Shown here piece by piece: positions 35,795 through 46,403 of a DNA stretch of 64,000 nucleotides. The DNA comes from Phycicoccus sp. HDW14 (lineage in GTDB: Bacteria; Actinomycetota; Actinomycetes; Actinomycetales; Dermatophilaceae). Location of the stretch: positions 1,860,001 to 1,924,000 of the forward strand of contig NZ_CP049935.1 of NCBI RefSeq assembly GCF_011383005.1. The letters run 5' to 3'. The position numbers and the translations under genes are program-made. The notes beneath the pieces are model-generated. The model saw only the letters and a list, made by a program, of their open reading frames with translations. It was not told the DNA's origin and made no database searches. The stretch's first letter is position 1; the number at the start of each line of letters is the position of its first letter.

Positions 35795-38347
35795 GTGCCC
35801 GGCACGAACCTCACGCGCGACGAGGCCGCCGCGCGCGCCGCCCTCGTCACCGTCGACACCATCGACGTCGTCCTCGACGTCACGACGGGTCCGGAGACGT
35901 TCGCGACGACCAGCACCCTCCGCTTCGCCTGCACCACCCCCGGTGCCGAGACCTTCCTCGACTTCGTCGGGGCCTCGGTCGAGCGGATCACCGTCAACGG
36001 CACCGACCTCGACCCGGCGGAGCACTTCTCCGACAGCCGCATCCGGCTGACCGGGCTGGCCGCCGACAACGAGGTCGTCGTGGAGGCCACCGGCCGTTTC
36101 ACGAACACCGGTGAGGGGCTGCACCGCTTCGTCGACCCGGTCGACGACGAGGTCTACCTCTACACGCAGTTCGAGGTGCCGGACAGCCGCCGGATGTACC
36201 CCGTGTTCGAGCAGCCCGACCTCAAGGCCGCCTTCGCGTTCACGGTCACCGCGCCCGCGCACTGGCAGGTCGTCTCCAACTCCCCCACGCCCGAGCCGAC
36301 GCCGGCCGCCGAGGGCACCGCGACCTGGGCCTTCGAGCGCACGCCGCGCCTCTCGAGCTACATCACCGCGCTCGTCGCCGGCCCCTACGACGTCGTGCGC
36401 GACTCCGTCGCCACCCGCGGTGGTGAGGTGCCGCTCGGCATCTTCTGCCGGAAGTCGCTCACCCCGTACCTCGACGCCGACAACCTCTTCGCGCTGACCA
36501 AGAAGGGCTTCGCGTTCTTCGAGGAGGAGTTCGACTGCGCGTACCCGTTCGCGAAGTACGACCAGCTCTTCACGCCCGAGTACAACGCGGGCGCCATGGA
36601 GAACGCCGGCGCCGTGACCATCGCCGAGATCTACGTCTTCCGCTCCAAGGTCACCGAGGCCCTCGTCGAGCGTCGCGCCCTGACCGTGCTCCACGAGCTC
36701 GCCCACATGTGGTTCGGCGACCTCGTGACGATGCGCTGGTGGAACGACCTGTGGCTCAACGAGTCCTTCGCCGAGTGGGCCTCCACGACCTGCCAGGCCG
36801 AGGCCACCGAGTGGACCGACGCGTGGACCACCTTCGGCACCTACGAGAAGGACTGGGCCTACCGCCAGGACCAGCTCTCGACGACCCACCCGATCGTCGC
36901 CGACATCAGCGACCTGCGCGACGTCGAGGTCAACTTCGACGGCATCACCTACGCCAAGGGCGCCTCGGTGCTCAAGCAGCTCGTCGCCTACGTCGGCCGC
37001 GACGCCTTCCGTGACGGCCTGCGCACCTACTTCCGCAAGCACTCGTGGGGCAACACGACCCTAGAGGACCTGCTCGTCGAGCTCGAGGCCACCTCGGGCC
37101 GCGACCTGCGCTCGTGGTCGCGCGCCTGGCTCGAGACCGCCGGTGTCAACACGCTGCGTCCGGCCGTGGAGGTCGACGAGTACGGCCGCATCACGTCCGC
37201 CGTCATCGAGCAGACCCACGCCGAGGGGTACGCGACGCTGCGTCCGCACCGGCTGGGGGTCGGGCTGTACGAGGTCCGCGACGGTGCCCTCGAGCGCACG
37301 GACCTGCTCGAGGTCGACGTCGACGGCGCCCGCACCGAGGTCCCCGCCCTCGTCGGTCGCCCGCAGCCCGACCTGCTGCTCGTCAACGACGACGACCTCG
37401 CCTACGCGAAGATCCGCCTCGACGAGCGGTCGCTGGCCACGGCGCTGGCCCACCCGCGCGGCTTCACCTCCTCGCTCCCCCGCGCCCTCGTGCTCGCGTC
37501 GGCCTGGGACATGACCCGCGACGCCGAGATGGGCGCGCGCTCGTTCGTCGACCTCGTCCTCGCCAGCCTGCCCGGCGAGTCCGACTCGACGCTGCTGCGC
37601 ACGCTCATCCTCCAGCTGCGCTCGGCTGTGCTGTCGTACACGGCTCCGGCACACCGCGAGTCGACGCGCGAGGCCACCCGCGACCGGCTCTGGGAGATCG
37701 CCCGCGACGCGGAGCCGGGCAGCGACGCCCAGCTCCAGCTCGTCACGGCGGCGGCCGGCCTGACCACGGCCGGTGACGACCCCACGACGCTGCGCGGCCT
37801 GCTCGACGGCACCGAGGTGCTCGAGGGTCTCGACGTCGACTTCGAGATGCGCTGGACCCTGCTCACGGCCCTCGCCGCGGCCGGCGCCGCCACCGAGGCC
37901 GACATCGACGCCGAGCGGGCCCGCGAGGACACCGCCACCGGTCGCGAGCGGGCCGCGAAGGCGCTGGCCTCCGTCCCGACCGCCGAGGCCAAGGAGCGAG
38001 CGTGGCGCGAGGCGGTCGAGGAGACCGGCAAGCCGAACGCCGTCGTCGACGCCATCGGGCTCGGGTTCGCCCGTGGCGCAACGCCTCCCGAGCTGCTGCG
38101 CCCCTTCGTCGAGCGCTACTTCACGATGCTCGACACCGTGGAGGAGAAGGGCTCGCACGCCCTCGTGGAGGGGATCGTCCTCGGCTTCTACCCCTTCCCC
38201 GTCGTCGACGCCGGTCTCCTGGAGGCCACGCAGGCCTGGCTCGACGCCAACCCCGACCGTCCCGCCGCGCTGCGCCGTCTCGTCGCCGAGAACCGCGACC
38301 CGGTGGCGCGCGCGCTCGCCGCCCAGGAGCGCGATGCCCGTGAGTGA
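35795..38347 (+). CDS. pepN: Aminopeptidase N (M1 metallopeptidase)
   Basis: 850 aa, intact. A zinc exopeptidase that removes N-terminal residues from peptides in the cytosol. The exopeptidase motif GAMENAGAVT is at about residue 267; the zinc site HELAHMWFGD is at about 298 with the third ligand Glu in LNESFAEW. A conserved Tyr (DGITYAKGASVLKQL) and the C-terminal ERAP1-like helical domain complete the family layout and length. The GTG at 35795 follows CAAGGAGA. It overlaps mscS by 14 bp and heads the pepN-mscS-globin operon. Confidence 0.96.
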   Translation: MPGTNLTRDEAAARAALVTVDTIDVVLDVTTGPETFATTSTLRFACTTPGAETFLDFVGASVERITVNGTDLDPAEHFSDSRIRLTGLAADNEVVVEATGRFTNTGEGLHRFVDPVDDEVYLYTQFEVPDSRRMYPVFEQPDLKAAFAFTVTAPAHWQVVSNSPTPEPTPAAEGTATWAFERTPRLSSYITALVAGPYDVVRDSVATRGGEVPLGIFCRKSLTPYLDADNLFALTKKGFAFFEEEFDCAYPFAKYDQLFTPEYNAGAMENAGAVTIAEIYVFRSKVTEALVERRALTVLHELAHMWFGDLVTMRWWNDLWLNESFAEWASTTCQAEATEWTDAWTTFGTYEKDWAYRQDQLSTTHPIVADISDLRDVEVNFDGITYAKGASVLKQLVAYVGRDAFRDGLRTYFRKHSWGNTTLEDLLVELEATSGRDLRSWSRAWLETAGVNTLRPAVEVDEYGRITSAVIEQTHAEGYATLRPHRLGVGLYEVRDGALERTDLLEVDVDGARTEVPALVGRPQPDLLLVNDDDLAYAKIRLDERSLATALAHPRGFTSSLPRALVLASAWDMTRDAEMGARSFVDLVLASLPGESDSTLLRTLILQLRSAVLSYTAPAHRESTREATRDRLWEIARDAEPGSDAQLQLVTAAAGLTTAGDDPTTLRGLLDGTEVLEGLDVDFEMRWTLLTALAAAGAATEADIDAERAREDTATGRERAAKALASVPTAEAKERAWREAVEETGKPNAVVDAIGLGFARGATPPELLRPFVERYFTMLDTVEEKGSHALVEGIVLGFYPFPVVDAGLLEATQAWLDANPDRPAALRRLVAENRDPVARALAAQERDARE

Positions 38348-39296
38348 TGCGGTGACCGCCCTCTCGACCCTCGACGTCTCCACCCTCGACGCGCAGGTCG
38401 TCGCGAACTACTGGGACAAGGTCCAGACCTGGCTGCTCGGCGACGGCATCCGCGTCCTCGTCACCCTGCTGATGGGTCTCGTCGCGCGCTGGGCGCTGCA
38501 CCGGGTCATCGGCCGGGTCGTCGCGACGATGACCTCGCGGACGGCGGCCCGCATCGCCGACAGCGGTGGGGCGGGCCGCGTGCTGGCCACCGCCACCGGC
38601 CTCGCGAACGAGCGGCACCGGCAGCGGGTCGAGACGATGGGCTCGCTGCTGCGGAGCATCTCGACGTTCGTGGTCGGCACGGTCACGGTGCTCACCGTGA
38701 TGGCCCTCGTCGGGCTGCCGCTCGGGCCGCTGCTCGCCTCGGCCGGCGTCGGCGGCGTGGCCCTCGGCTTCGGCGCGCAGAGCCTCGTCAAGGACTTCCT
38801 CTCCGGCATCTTCATGATGCTCGAGGACCAGTACGGGGTCGGCGACGTCATCGACACCGGCGAGGCCATCGGCACCGTCGAGGAGGTCACGCTGCGGGTC
38901 ACCCGGCTGCGCGACGCCGACGGCATCGTCTGGTACGTCCGCAACGGCGAGGTGATCCGGATCGGCAACCGGTCGCAGGGCTACTCCGCGGCCTGGGTCG
39001 ACATGCCCGTCTCCTACCTCGAGGACATCGAGCGGGTCCTCGGCGTCGTGCGCGACGTGGCCGAGGCCTTCGGTGCCGACCCCGCGTGGGAGGAGAAGCT
39101 CATCGAGGCGCCCACCGTCCTCGGCGTCGACTCGATCACCGGCCAGACGGTGACCGTGCGCGTGCTCGCCAAGTGCGTGGCCGGCGAGAACTTCGGCGTG
39201 CAGCGCGAGCTGCGTGCCCGCATCAAGGCCGCCTTCGACGCGCACGGCATCCAGGGACCGCCGCTGCCGCCCTTCGCACCGGGAGCCCGCCCATGA
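38334..39296 (+). CDS. MscS-type small-conductance mechanosensitive channel
   Basis: 320 aa. Three hydrophobic segments ([40 protein letters not shown], and the pore helix [30 protein letters not shown]). The pore motif and the beta domain after it ([45 protein letters not shown]) are diagnostic. It releases solutes under hypo-osmotic stress. The ATG at 38334 has a CAGGAG site inside the end of pepN; the stop overlaps the globin start (ATGA). Confidence 0.93.
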   Translation: MPVSDAVTALSTLDVSTLDAQVVANYWDKVQTWLLGDGIRVLVTLLMGLVARWALHRVIGRVVATMTSRTAARIADSGGAGRVLATATGLANERHRQRVETMGSLLRSISTFVVGTVTVLTVMALVGLPLGPLLASAGVGGVALGFGAQSLVKDFLSGIFMMLEDQYGVGDVIDTGEAIGTVEEVTLRVTRLRDADGIVWYVRNGEVIRIGNRSQGYSAAWVDMPVSYLEDIERVLGVVRDVAEAFGADPAWEEKLIEAPTVLGVDSITGQTVTVRVLAKCVAGENFGVQRELRARIKAAFDAHGIQGPPLPPFAPGARP

Positions 39297-39690
39297 GCCT
39301 GTACGAGGAGGTCGGTGGCGCACCGACGTTCGAGCGGCTGGTCGCCGCCTTCTACGAGGGCGTCGCCGCCGACGACGCCCTGCGGGCCCTCTACCCCGAG
39401 GAGGACCTCGCCCCGGCCGAGCGCCGGCTGCGGATGTTCCTCACGCAGTACTTCGGGGCCCGAACACCTACAGCGAGGAGCGGGGCCACCCCCGCCTGCG
39501 GATGCGGCACGCGCCGTTCCCGGTGACGCTCGACATGCGCGACCGGTGGATGCGGCACATGCTCGACGCCGTCGAGCGGGCCGCCATCCCCGAGCCGCAG
39601 GCCGAGCAGATGCGCGACTACTTCCTGCGTGCCGCGCACATGCTGGTCAACACCGACGACGGCCACGGGCACCCGCCGCTCACCCCCTGA
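39293..39690 (+). CDS. Group II truncated hemoglobin; frame break near 39455-39458
   Basis: About 132 aa after repair, the family's usual size. It begins [30 protein letters not shown] and ends [29 protein letters not shown] carries the proximal His of the F helix (RHAPF), and W in DRWMRHM is the group II Trp(G8); Tyr in AAFYEGV is the B10 Tyr. Group II globins (GlbO type) bind O2 and NO. A G added to GGGG 39455-39458 joins QYFGG to [13 protein letters not shown]. The start overlaps mscS by four bases. Confidence 0.92.
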
Positions 39691-39744
39691 ACGGGCCCGC
39701 GGTTCGGTTTCGCCGGGGACACGCGATGCGGAAGCATGGGGCGG

Positions 39745-41516
39745 GTGACCCAGGACAGCTCCCTGCCCCTGACCGCACCCGGCGCGACCGTCCACGCCGG
39801 TGACTCACCCGACGCCCCGTGGTGGCACGACGCGGTGATCTACCAGGTCTACCCCCGCTCGTGGGCGGACGCCGACGGCGACGGCATCGGTGACCTCCCG
39901 GGCATCACGGCCCGGCTGCCGTACCTGCGCGACCTCGGGGTCGACGCGGTGTGGCTCAGCCCGTTCTACGTCTCGCCGATGAACGACGCCGGCTACGACG
40001 TCGCCGACTACCGCGACATCGACCCCCTCTTCGGGTCCCTCGCCCATGCCGACGCGATGCTCGCCCGCGCCCACGAGCTCGGGCTCAAGGTGCTCGTCGA
40101 CCTCGTGCCGAACCACACGAGCAGCGAGCACGAGTGGTTCCGCGCCGCCCTCGCCGCGCCCCGGGCAGCCCCGAGCGCGACCGCTACGTCTTCCGTGACG
40201 GGCGCGGCCCGAACGGCGACGAGCCGCCGAACAACTGGCCGTCCGTCTTCGGTGGCCGGGGCTGGACCCGCGTCACCGAGGCCGACGGCACGCCCGGCCA
40301 GTGGTACCTGCACATCTTCGACGTCACCCAGCCGGACCTGAACTGGGACAACCCCGAGGTGCGGGAGGAGCTCGAGGACGTCCTGCGGTTCTGGTGCGAC
40401 CGGGGCGTCGACGGCTTCCGGGTCGACGTCGCCCACGGCCTCGTCAAGGAGGAGGGCCTGCCCGACTGGCACGGCGCCGTCGGGCTGTACGACGAGGTCG
40501 TCACCGAGGCCGGGCCCGAGCCGGGCAGCGACACCTCAGTGCTCGACCACAACGCCGCGGGCCGGGCCCCGATGTGGGACCAGGACGGCGTCCACGAGGT
40601 GTACCGGTCGTGGCGGAAGGTCCTCGACTCCTACGGCGAGCCCGACCGCATCCTCTGCGCCGAGGCGTGGGTCACGCCCGAGGAGCGCCTCGCCCGCTAC
40701 GTCCGCGCCGACGAGATGCACCAGGCCTTCAACTTCGAGTTCCTCGAGACCCCTTGGCACGCAGGCGAGCTCGCGGCGGTCATCGAGTCCTCGCTGCGCA
40801 GCAACGACGCCGTCGGCGCCCCGACGACGTGGGTGCTCAGCAACCACGACGTCGTCCGCCACGCCTCCCGGCTCGGCCTCGACCAGTCGCTCCCGCGACC
40901 CAACGGCATCGCCGCCGACGACCCCCAGCCCGACGCCGGGCTCGGCCTGCGCCGGGCCCGGGCGGCCACGGCCCTCATGCTCGCGCTGCCCGGCGGCGCC
41001 TACGTCTACCAGGGTGAGGAGCTCGGCCTGCCCGAGCACACGACGATGCCGCACGACGCCCGCCAGGACCCCACCCACCACCACACCAAGGGCGAGGTCG
41101 TGGGGCGCGACGGCTGCCGGGTGCCGATGCCGTGGACCAGCGACGGGCCGAGCCTCGGCTTCGGCCCCGGCGACCACCCGTGGCTGCCGCAGCCCGAGGC
41201 CTACGCGGCGCTCGCCGTCGACCGGCAGGAGGGCGTCGAGGGCTCGACCCTCGAGCTGTACCGCACCCTGCTGCACCTGCGTCGCGAGCTCGGCCTCGGC
41301 CGCGGGTCGCTGGCCTGGGACGCGCTGACCGGCGGTGAGGTCGTGGCCTACCGCAACGCGGCGGACGACGGTGCGCAGCAGGTGCTGGTCGTGACGAACA
41401 CGGGCGCCGAGCCGGTCGCGCTCCCCGAGGGCGAGGTGCTCGTCGCATCCGGCCCGCTCGAGGGTGCCGCTCTGCCGGGTGACACGACGGTCTGGCTCCG
41501 GGTCGCCGGGGCCTGA
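39745..41516 (+). CDS. Alpha-glucosidase (GH13); frame break near 40159-40162
   Basis: About 590 aa after repair. GH13 signatures: AVIYQVYPRSWADADGDGIGDLPGI; LVDLVPNHTS (region I); GFRVDVAHG with nucleophile Asp (region II); CAEAWV with acid/base Glu (region III); and VLSNHDVVRH (region IV). The sequence after region I and the TMPHDARQDPTHHHTKGEVVGRDGCRVPMPW segment fit oligo-1,6-/alpha-1,4-glucosidases. No signal peptide, so it is a cytosolic enzyme acting on imported maltose or isomaltose oligomers. One C added to CCCC 40159-40162 joins LAAPP to GSPERDRYVF. The GTG at 39745 is 7 nt after AAGCAT; the ATG at 39736 is an alternative. The GDPD gene follows 1 bp after its stop. Confidence 0.9.
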
Positions 41517-41517
41517 C

Positions 41518-42335
41518 GTGCGCGCGGACGCGTTCGCCTACCTCTCGACGCCGAGGCCGCTCGCCCTGGCGCACCGCGGCGGGGCGAAGCTGCCCGAGAA
41601 CGTCGGCTTCGAGAACACCCTCGCCGCGTTCGGACGGGCGGTCGCCCTGGGGTACCGGTACCTCGAGACCGACGTCCACGCGACGAGCGACGGGCAGGTC
41701 GTCGCCTTCCACGACACCTCCCTCGACCGCACGACCGACGGCACCGGGGCCATCACCCGGCTGCCGTGGGCGCAGGTGCGCGAGGCCCGGGTCGGCGGGG
41801 TCGAGCCCGTGCCCCTGCTCACCGAGCTCCTCGAGGCCTTCCCGCACAGCCGGATCAACATCGACGTCAAGGCCGACGACGCGCTGGCACCGACGCTCGA
41901 GGTCATCCGTGCGCACGGCGCGACCGAGCGGGTCTGCATCGGGTCGTTCTCGCCGCGACGTGTCCGGGCGGCACGCCGCGCCCTCGGCCCGGGGGTCGCG
42001 ACCGCCGCCGGGCAGGTCGGCACCGGGCTGCTGCGCTTCTCCCCGCGCTCGTCTCGCGGCTCCTGCACACGCCGGCCCCGGTGCTGCAGATCCCGGCTCA
42101 GCACCGGCTCGGGGGCCGCACGGTCACCCTCGTGACGCCCGGGCTCGTGCGCCGGGCCCACGCGCTCGGCAAGCAGGTGCACGTGTGGTTCCACGACTGG
42201 TCCCGCGAGGACGCCGAGGAGTTCCACCGGCTGCTCGACCTCGGCGTCGACGGGATCGTCGCCGACCGCATCGACGTGCTGCGCGACGTGCTGGCCGAGA
42301 GGGGGCACCCGCTGGTCGCCGGGTCGGGGGGCTAG
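41518..42335 (+). CDS. Glycerophosphodiester phosphodiesterase; frame break near 42041-42044
   Basis: About 272 aa after repair. GDPD motifs: LALAHRGGAKLPENVGFENTLAAF (catalytic His-Arg, and ENT), YLETDVHATSDGQVVAFHDTSLDRTTDGTG, and the end region HVWFHDWSREDAEEFHRLLDLGVDGIVADRID. It hydrolyses glycerophosphodiesters to an alcohol and glycerol-3-phosphate. No signal peptide, so it is cytosolic. One C added to CCCC 42041-42044 joins RFSP to ALVSRLLHTPAP. It follows the alpha-glucosidase stop by 1 bp and is co-transcribed. Confidence 0.9.
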
Positions 42336-42345
42336 GGTGGCGACG

Positions 42346-43728
42346 ATGCGGACGGACGCGACGGAGACGGCCGGGGGCCGCTGAGTCGGCCCTATACCCA
42401 GGTGACCCTCGCGGCCCTGGCGCTCGTCACGATCGTCGCGTTCGAGTCGATGGCCGTCTCCACCGCGATGCCCACCGTGGCCCGCGAGCTGGACGCCGTC
42501 CGGTCCTACGGCTTCGCGTTCTCCGTGATGCTCACCGCGCAGCTGCTCGGCATCGTCCTCGCCGGCGTGTGGTCCGACCGGTCCGGGCCGCTTCCGGGGG
42601 CGTTCGTCGGGCAGGCCCTCCTCGCGGTCGGCGCCGCGACGTGCGGCTTCGCGACCCGCCTCGACGTCTTCCTCGTCGGGCGCGCCCTCACCGGTCTCGG
42701 CGGGGGCTGCTCGTCGTCATGCTCTACGTCATCGCGGGGCGCGTGTACCCCGAGGCGATGCGGCCGCGGCTCTTCACGTACATCTCCGCCGCGTGGGTCG
42801 TGCCGTCGCTCGCCGGCCCGCCGCTGTCGGCCTGGCTCACCGAGAACCTCTCGTGGCGGTGGGTGTTCTGGGGGTCGTCGCCCCCGTCGTCGTCACGATC
42901 TTCGCGCTGGCGCACGCCCGCACCCGGGTCGACACGAGCGGGCTGGACGCCGCCGTCTCCGGTCGCGACCACAGCGCGCACGTGCGCGCCGCGTGGGCCG
43001 GGGTCGGTGTGGCCGTCGCCGCCGGCGCGCTGCAGTACGGCACGCACGAGCTGGTCTTCACGTGGTCGGTCAAGACCGTCGTCGGCGTCCTCGGGCTGCT
43101 CGGCGTCGCGGCGGTCGCGCCGGTGCTCCTGCCGCGCGCGACGTGGGTCATGGGGGCCGGTCTGCCGAGCGTCGTCCTCGCGCGGGCCCTGTTGTGCGCA
43201 GCCTTCTACGGCGGCATCACGTACGTGCCGCTCTTCCTCGCCGGGCAGCGCGGTGCCAGCCTCCAGGTGGCCGGCCTCGCCCTGGCCGTGGGTGCGGTCG
43301 GGTGGGCGGTCGGCGCCTGGTACCAGGGCCACGACGCGATGCACCTGCCGCGCCACCGGCTCGTCGAGATCGGCGGGCTCGTGCTCACCTTCGGCCTCAT
43401 CTGGCTCTCGGTCGTCGCGTGGGCCAACCTGCCCGCCTGGCTCAGCGTGCTCGCGCTGCTGCTCGCCGGCCTGGCCATGGGCGGTGGCGTCACGACGACG
43501 ACCATCCTCGCCCTCGAGCTGAGCCCGGTCGAGGAGCACGGCGAGGCGTCCTCGTCCATCCAGCTCGCCGACGTGCTCGGCAGCGTCCTCGGCATCGCCG
43601 GGGCCACCGCGGCCTTCGCGGCCGCCCACGACCCGGGGCAGGACAACGCCCTCTTCGGGGCGATCTTCCTCGGGCTGGCCCTCGTGGCCGCCGTCGTCGT
43701 CCCGGCGGGTCAGCGCATCAGGACGTGA
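42346..43728 (+). CDS. MFS transporter; three frame breaks (42373, 42702, 42870)
   Basis: About 461 aa after repair. TLAALALVTIVAFESMAVSTAMPTVARELDA opens the first helix; ADVLGSVLGIAG and GVTTTTILALELSPVEEHGEASS lie in the second half. The layout fits 12-14-TM drug-exporter-like MFS. Each break falls in a GGGGG run and is cured by one G: 42373-42377 (links MRTDATETAGG to PLSRPYTQVTL), 42702-42706 (GLGGG to LLVVMLYVIAG), 42870-42874 (WVFWG to VVAPVVVTIFA). The ATG at 42346 lies 7 nt after TAGGGT, giving the leaderless layout; without the first repair the start would be the GTG at 42402. Its end overlaps the next minus-strand gene by 19 bp. Confidence 0.8.
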
Positions 43729-44330
43729 CCGCCGGCCGCGCTGAGGCGGGTCCAGCGGTTGGAGCGCAGCACGCGCACGGTGCTGCCCGGGGCGAGGAAC
43801 CCGAGCGAGAAGGCGGCGAAGGCACCCCCGGCCCGCACACCGGCGACCGCCTCGCGCGACCAGACGCGGTCGCGCACGAAGCCGGCCGCCGCACCGCGCT
43901 CGCGCACGGCCGCACCGACCTCGACGAGCCCGGAGCGCGCGGTCTCGGCGAGTTCGTCGGCCGCCACCTCGCCGGCCGGCTCCCAGCCCGAGCGTGGCGG
44001 CGTGACCGCCGACCACGTCGCGATGGCGCGGGTGGGCGGCAGCGGGAGGTCGCCCGTGCCGCCGTGCCGCGCGGTGCGGTCCGTGACGGCACCGAGGGGC
44101 ACGACGACGTCGCACGTCGCGGGCTCGGCGAGGGCGAAGGTCCGCAGCCCGAGCACCGTTCCCTCGGCGAGGATGCCGCTGCCCGGCAGCACGCCGACCC
44201 AGGCGGCGAGCACCTCGCCCGCGGCCTGGAGGCGCATCGCGCCCTGCTCGTCGAGCGCGCGGGCCCGGGCGGCATAGCGGCCGAGGTCGCCGAGCGCGGC
44301 GGCGTCGACTAGCCGGAGCAGGTCGCTCAC
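43710..44330 (-). CDS. Hypothetical protein, unknown family, coupled to a thioesterase gene
   Basis: 206 aa, intact. No signal peptide or clear membrane segment. The N-terminal LLRLVDAAALGDLGRYAARARALDEQGAMRLQAAGEVLAAWV is helical; LGLRTFALAEPATCDVVVPLGAVTDR and RSNRWTRLSAAGGHVLM suggest beta segments. I do not recognise the family. It starts by a 4-bp GTGA overlap with the hotdog thioesterase, so the two are translated together, and its 3' end overlaps the MFS gene tail-to-tail. Confidence 0.7.
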   Translation of the reverse strand: MSDLLRLVDAAALGDLGRYAARARALDEQGAMRLQAAGEVLAAWVGVLPGSGILAEGTVLGLRTFALAEPATCDVVVPLGAVTDRTARHGGTGDLPLPPTRAIATWSAVTPPRSGWEPAGEVAADELAETARSGLVEVGAAVRERGAAAGFVRDRVWSREAVAGVRAGGAFAAFSLGFLAPGSTVRVLRSNRWTRLSAAGGHVLMR

Positions 44331-44773
44331 CGGCCGGCCCGGCGGAAGGTGACGGGGTCGCCGACGTGCACGGCCAGGGCCTCGCGGGCCCCCGCCTCGA
44401 GCCGGCGCGGCCGAGCCGTCGCGAAGTCGTAGAGGGCCAGGCCGGTCTCGGCGACGGCGTACGTGCCCTCCCCCACCGACGCGGGGTCGCGCACGACGTA
44501 GCCGAGGTCGAACCCGGCGCCGTGCACCCGGGTGACCCACATGGCGACCTCGACGGGCTCGGGCCGGTACGTGAGCGGGGCGCGGTACTCGATGACGTGG
44601 CGCGTCACGACGATGCCCTCGTCGACCAGGGCCGGCCGGTCGGGGAACCACTCGCGGAAGCCGATGACGCGCGCGTCCTCGAGGAGGCGCAGGTACTGGA
44701 CGTTGTTGACGTGCCCGTAGGCGTCCATGTCGGACCAGCGCAGCGGGACGTCGACGACGTAGGTGGCGGCCAT
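44327..44773 (-). CDS. Hotdog-fold acyl-CoA thioesterase (YbgC/FadM type)
   Basis: 148 aa. RWSDMDAYGHVNNVQYLRLLEDARVIGF carries the D-x-(Y/M)-GHVNN motif of 4-hydroxybenzoyl-CoA-thioesterase-like enzymes, with the catalytic Asp. It hydrolyses acyl-CoA; the acyl group is unknown. The ATG at 44773 lies 6 nt after GAGGAT. The divergent serine hydrolase promoter is 58 bp away. Confidence 0.88.
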   Translation of the reverse strand: MAATYVVDVPLRWSDMDAYGHVNNVQYLRLLEDARVIGFREWFPDRPALVDEGIVVTRHVIEYRAPLTYRPEPVEVAMWVTRVHGAGFDLGYVVRDPASVGEGTYAVAETGLALYDFATARPRRLEAGAREALAVHVGDPVTFRRAGR

Positions 44774-44831
44774 GGGGCCATCCTCGCAGCCGGCGCAGCC
44801 GATGCGCAGCGGGCGGTCCTAGGGTGACCCG

Positions 44832-46198
44832 GTGACGATCACCGCCCGCACCCGCACCCTGCTCGACCACGTCCTCGCCGAGGCCCAGCGCGACGGGCGG
44901 CTGCCGTCGGTGGCCGCCGGGCTGGTGCGCGACGGCGCGCTCGTCTGGTCCGGGGCGGTCGGGACGCTCGACGGCCGGGCCGCGGGGGAGGCGGCCGACG
45001 ACGACACGCAGTACCGGATGGGCTCGATCACCAAGACCTTCGTCGGCGTCTGCGTCCTGCGGCTGCGCGACGCCGGGCGGCTCGACCTCGGCGACCGGCT
45101 CGAGCAGCACGTGCCGGGCTCGTCGCTCGGGGCGGTCACCGTCGAGCAGCTGCTCTCGCACGCGGGCGGCGTGCAGGCCGAGACCGGCGGTCCGTGGTGG
45201 GAGCGCACGCCGGGTGGCGACTGGGAGGCGCTGGCCGGCACCGGGGCGAGGCGCCGGTCGGGCAGCGGTTCCGGGCCGGCCGGCGGTTCCACTACTCCAA
45301 CGTCGGCTACGCGGCGCTCGGCCGGCTGCTCGAGGTGCAGCACGGCACGGGCTGGGCGGAGGTGGTCCACCGCGAGCTGCTCGAGCCCCTCGGGATGACG
45401 CGCACGACGACGCGCCCGACCGGCCGGGCGGCGCAGGGGCTGGCCGTGCACCCGTTCGCCGACGTGCTGCTGCCCGAGCCCGAGCACGACGGCGGGGCGA
45501 TGGCGCCGGCCGGCCAGCTGTGGACCACCGTGCCGGACCTGGCGCGCTGGGCGGCCTTCCTCGGCGGCGACACGGCGGGGCTGCTGTCCACCGATACCCT
45601 CGCCGAGATGTGCGAGCCGCACCACGTCGTCGACGAGCCGAAGCAGCCGTGGACCGGCGCGCACGGCCTCGGCTGGCAGGTGTGGAACGTCGACGGCGTG
45701 CGGTACGCGGGGCACGGCGGGTCGATGCCGGGGTTCCTCGCCGGGCTGCGGGTGCGGCTCGACGGCGGCGACGGTGTCGTGACGCTGACCAACACGACGT
45801 CCACGACGGTGATGCGCGGGCTCCCCGACCGGCTGCTCGAGGTGCTGCGTGACGAGGAGCCGCCGGCGGTCGAGCCGTGGAGCGCCTCGGGCGACGCCGG
45901 GCTGCTCGAGCTCGTCGGCACCTGGCACTGGGGGTCGTCGGTGACGACGGCGACGGTGGCCGGCGAGCACCTCGTCCTCGGCGAGCCCGGGACGGGGCGC
46001 GGGTCGCGGTTCGCGCGGGTCGGGGTCGACGCGTGGGTCGGGCTCGACGGCTACAACACGGGCGAGCCGCTGCGCGTGGTGCGCCGGGCCGACGGGTCGG
46101 TCTCGCACCTCGACCTCGCCTCGTTCCGGTTCACGCGCACGCCGTACGACCCGTCCGCCGACGTGCCCGGTGGCGTCGACGACCTCGGCTGGCGCTGA
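44832..46198 (+). CDS. Serine hydrolase, beta-lactamase/penicillin-binding-like; frame break near 45243-45246
   Basis: About 455 aa after repair. Class C beta-lactamase-like motifs: S-x-x-K in MGSITKTFVGV (nucleophile Ser), Y-x-N in FHYSNVGYAALG, and HGG in RYAGHGGSMPGF. The C-terminal domain (ELVGTWHWGSSVTTATVAGEHLVLGEPG) is a lipocalin-like DUF3471-type add-on. No signal peptide, so it is likely a cytosolic esterase or peptidase and not an antibiotic-resistance enzyme. The GTG at 44832 lies 6 nt after TAGGGT. One G added to GGGG 45243-45246 joins AGTGG to EAPVGQRFRAG. Confidence 0.87.
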
Positions 46199-46218
46199 GG
46201 CCGCGGCCTCTCGGCCAT

Positions 46219-46334
46219 CCGGTTCGAGGTGATGGCGCACCCTCTCGGGGTCCGCCTCCACCTCGAACGGTGGGAGGGCCACGCGGTTCGAGGTGATGGC
46301 GCACCCTCTCGGGGCCCGGTTCCACCTCGAACCG
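46219..46334. repeat. Two tandem GGTTCGAGGT-family palindromic repeats (copies B and C)
   Basis: Copy B (46219-46270) and copy C (46284-46334) share a 30-bp stretch from 46221 and 46285 onward, starting GGTTCGAGGTGATGGCGCAC, and each ends with CCACCTCGAAC. Each can fold with a 10-12-bp terminal stem. They fill the gap between the serine hydrolase and the helicase. The arms match copy A at 18795-18849, so this is a dispersed palindromic family. Confidence 0.8.
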
Positions 46335-46403
46335 CGGGGGTCCCGCCGAGGCTGTGGACGACGGGGCAGGGGTGTCGGGCGCAGCGCCTACGGTGGAGCG
46401 ACC

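Noticed and set aside
44832-46198. Calling the serine hydrolase a beta-lactamase resistance gene
   Set aside because: It has the general SxxK and YxN fold motifs but no signal peptide, and its C-terminal domain is typical of esterase/peptidase relatives. Resistance cannot be inferred.
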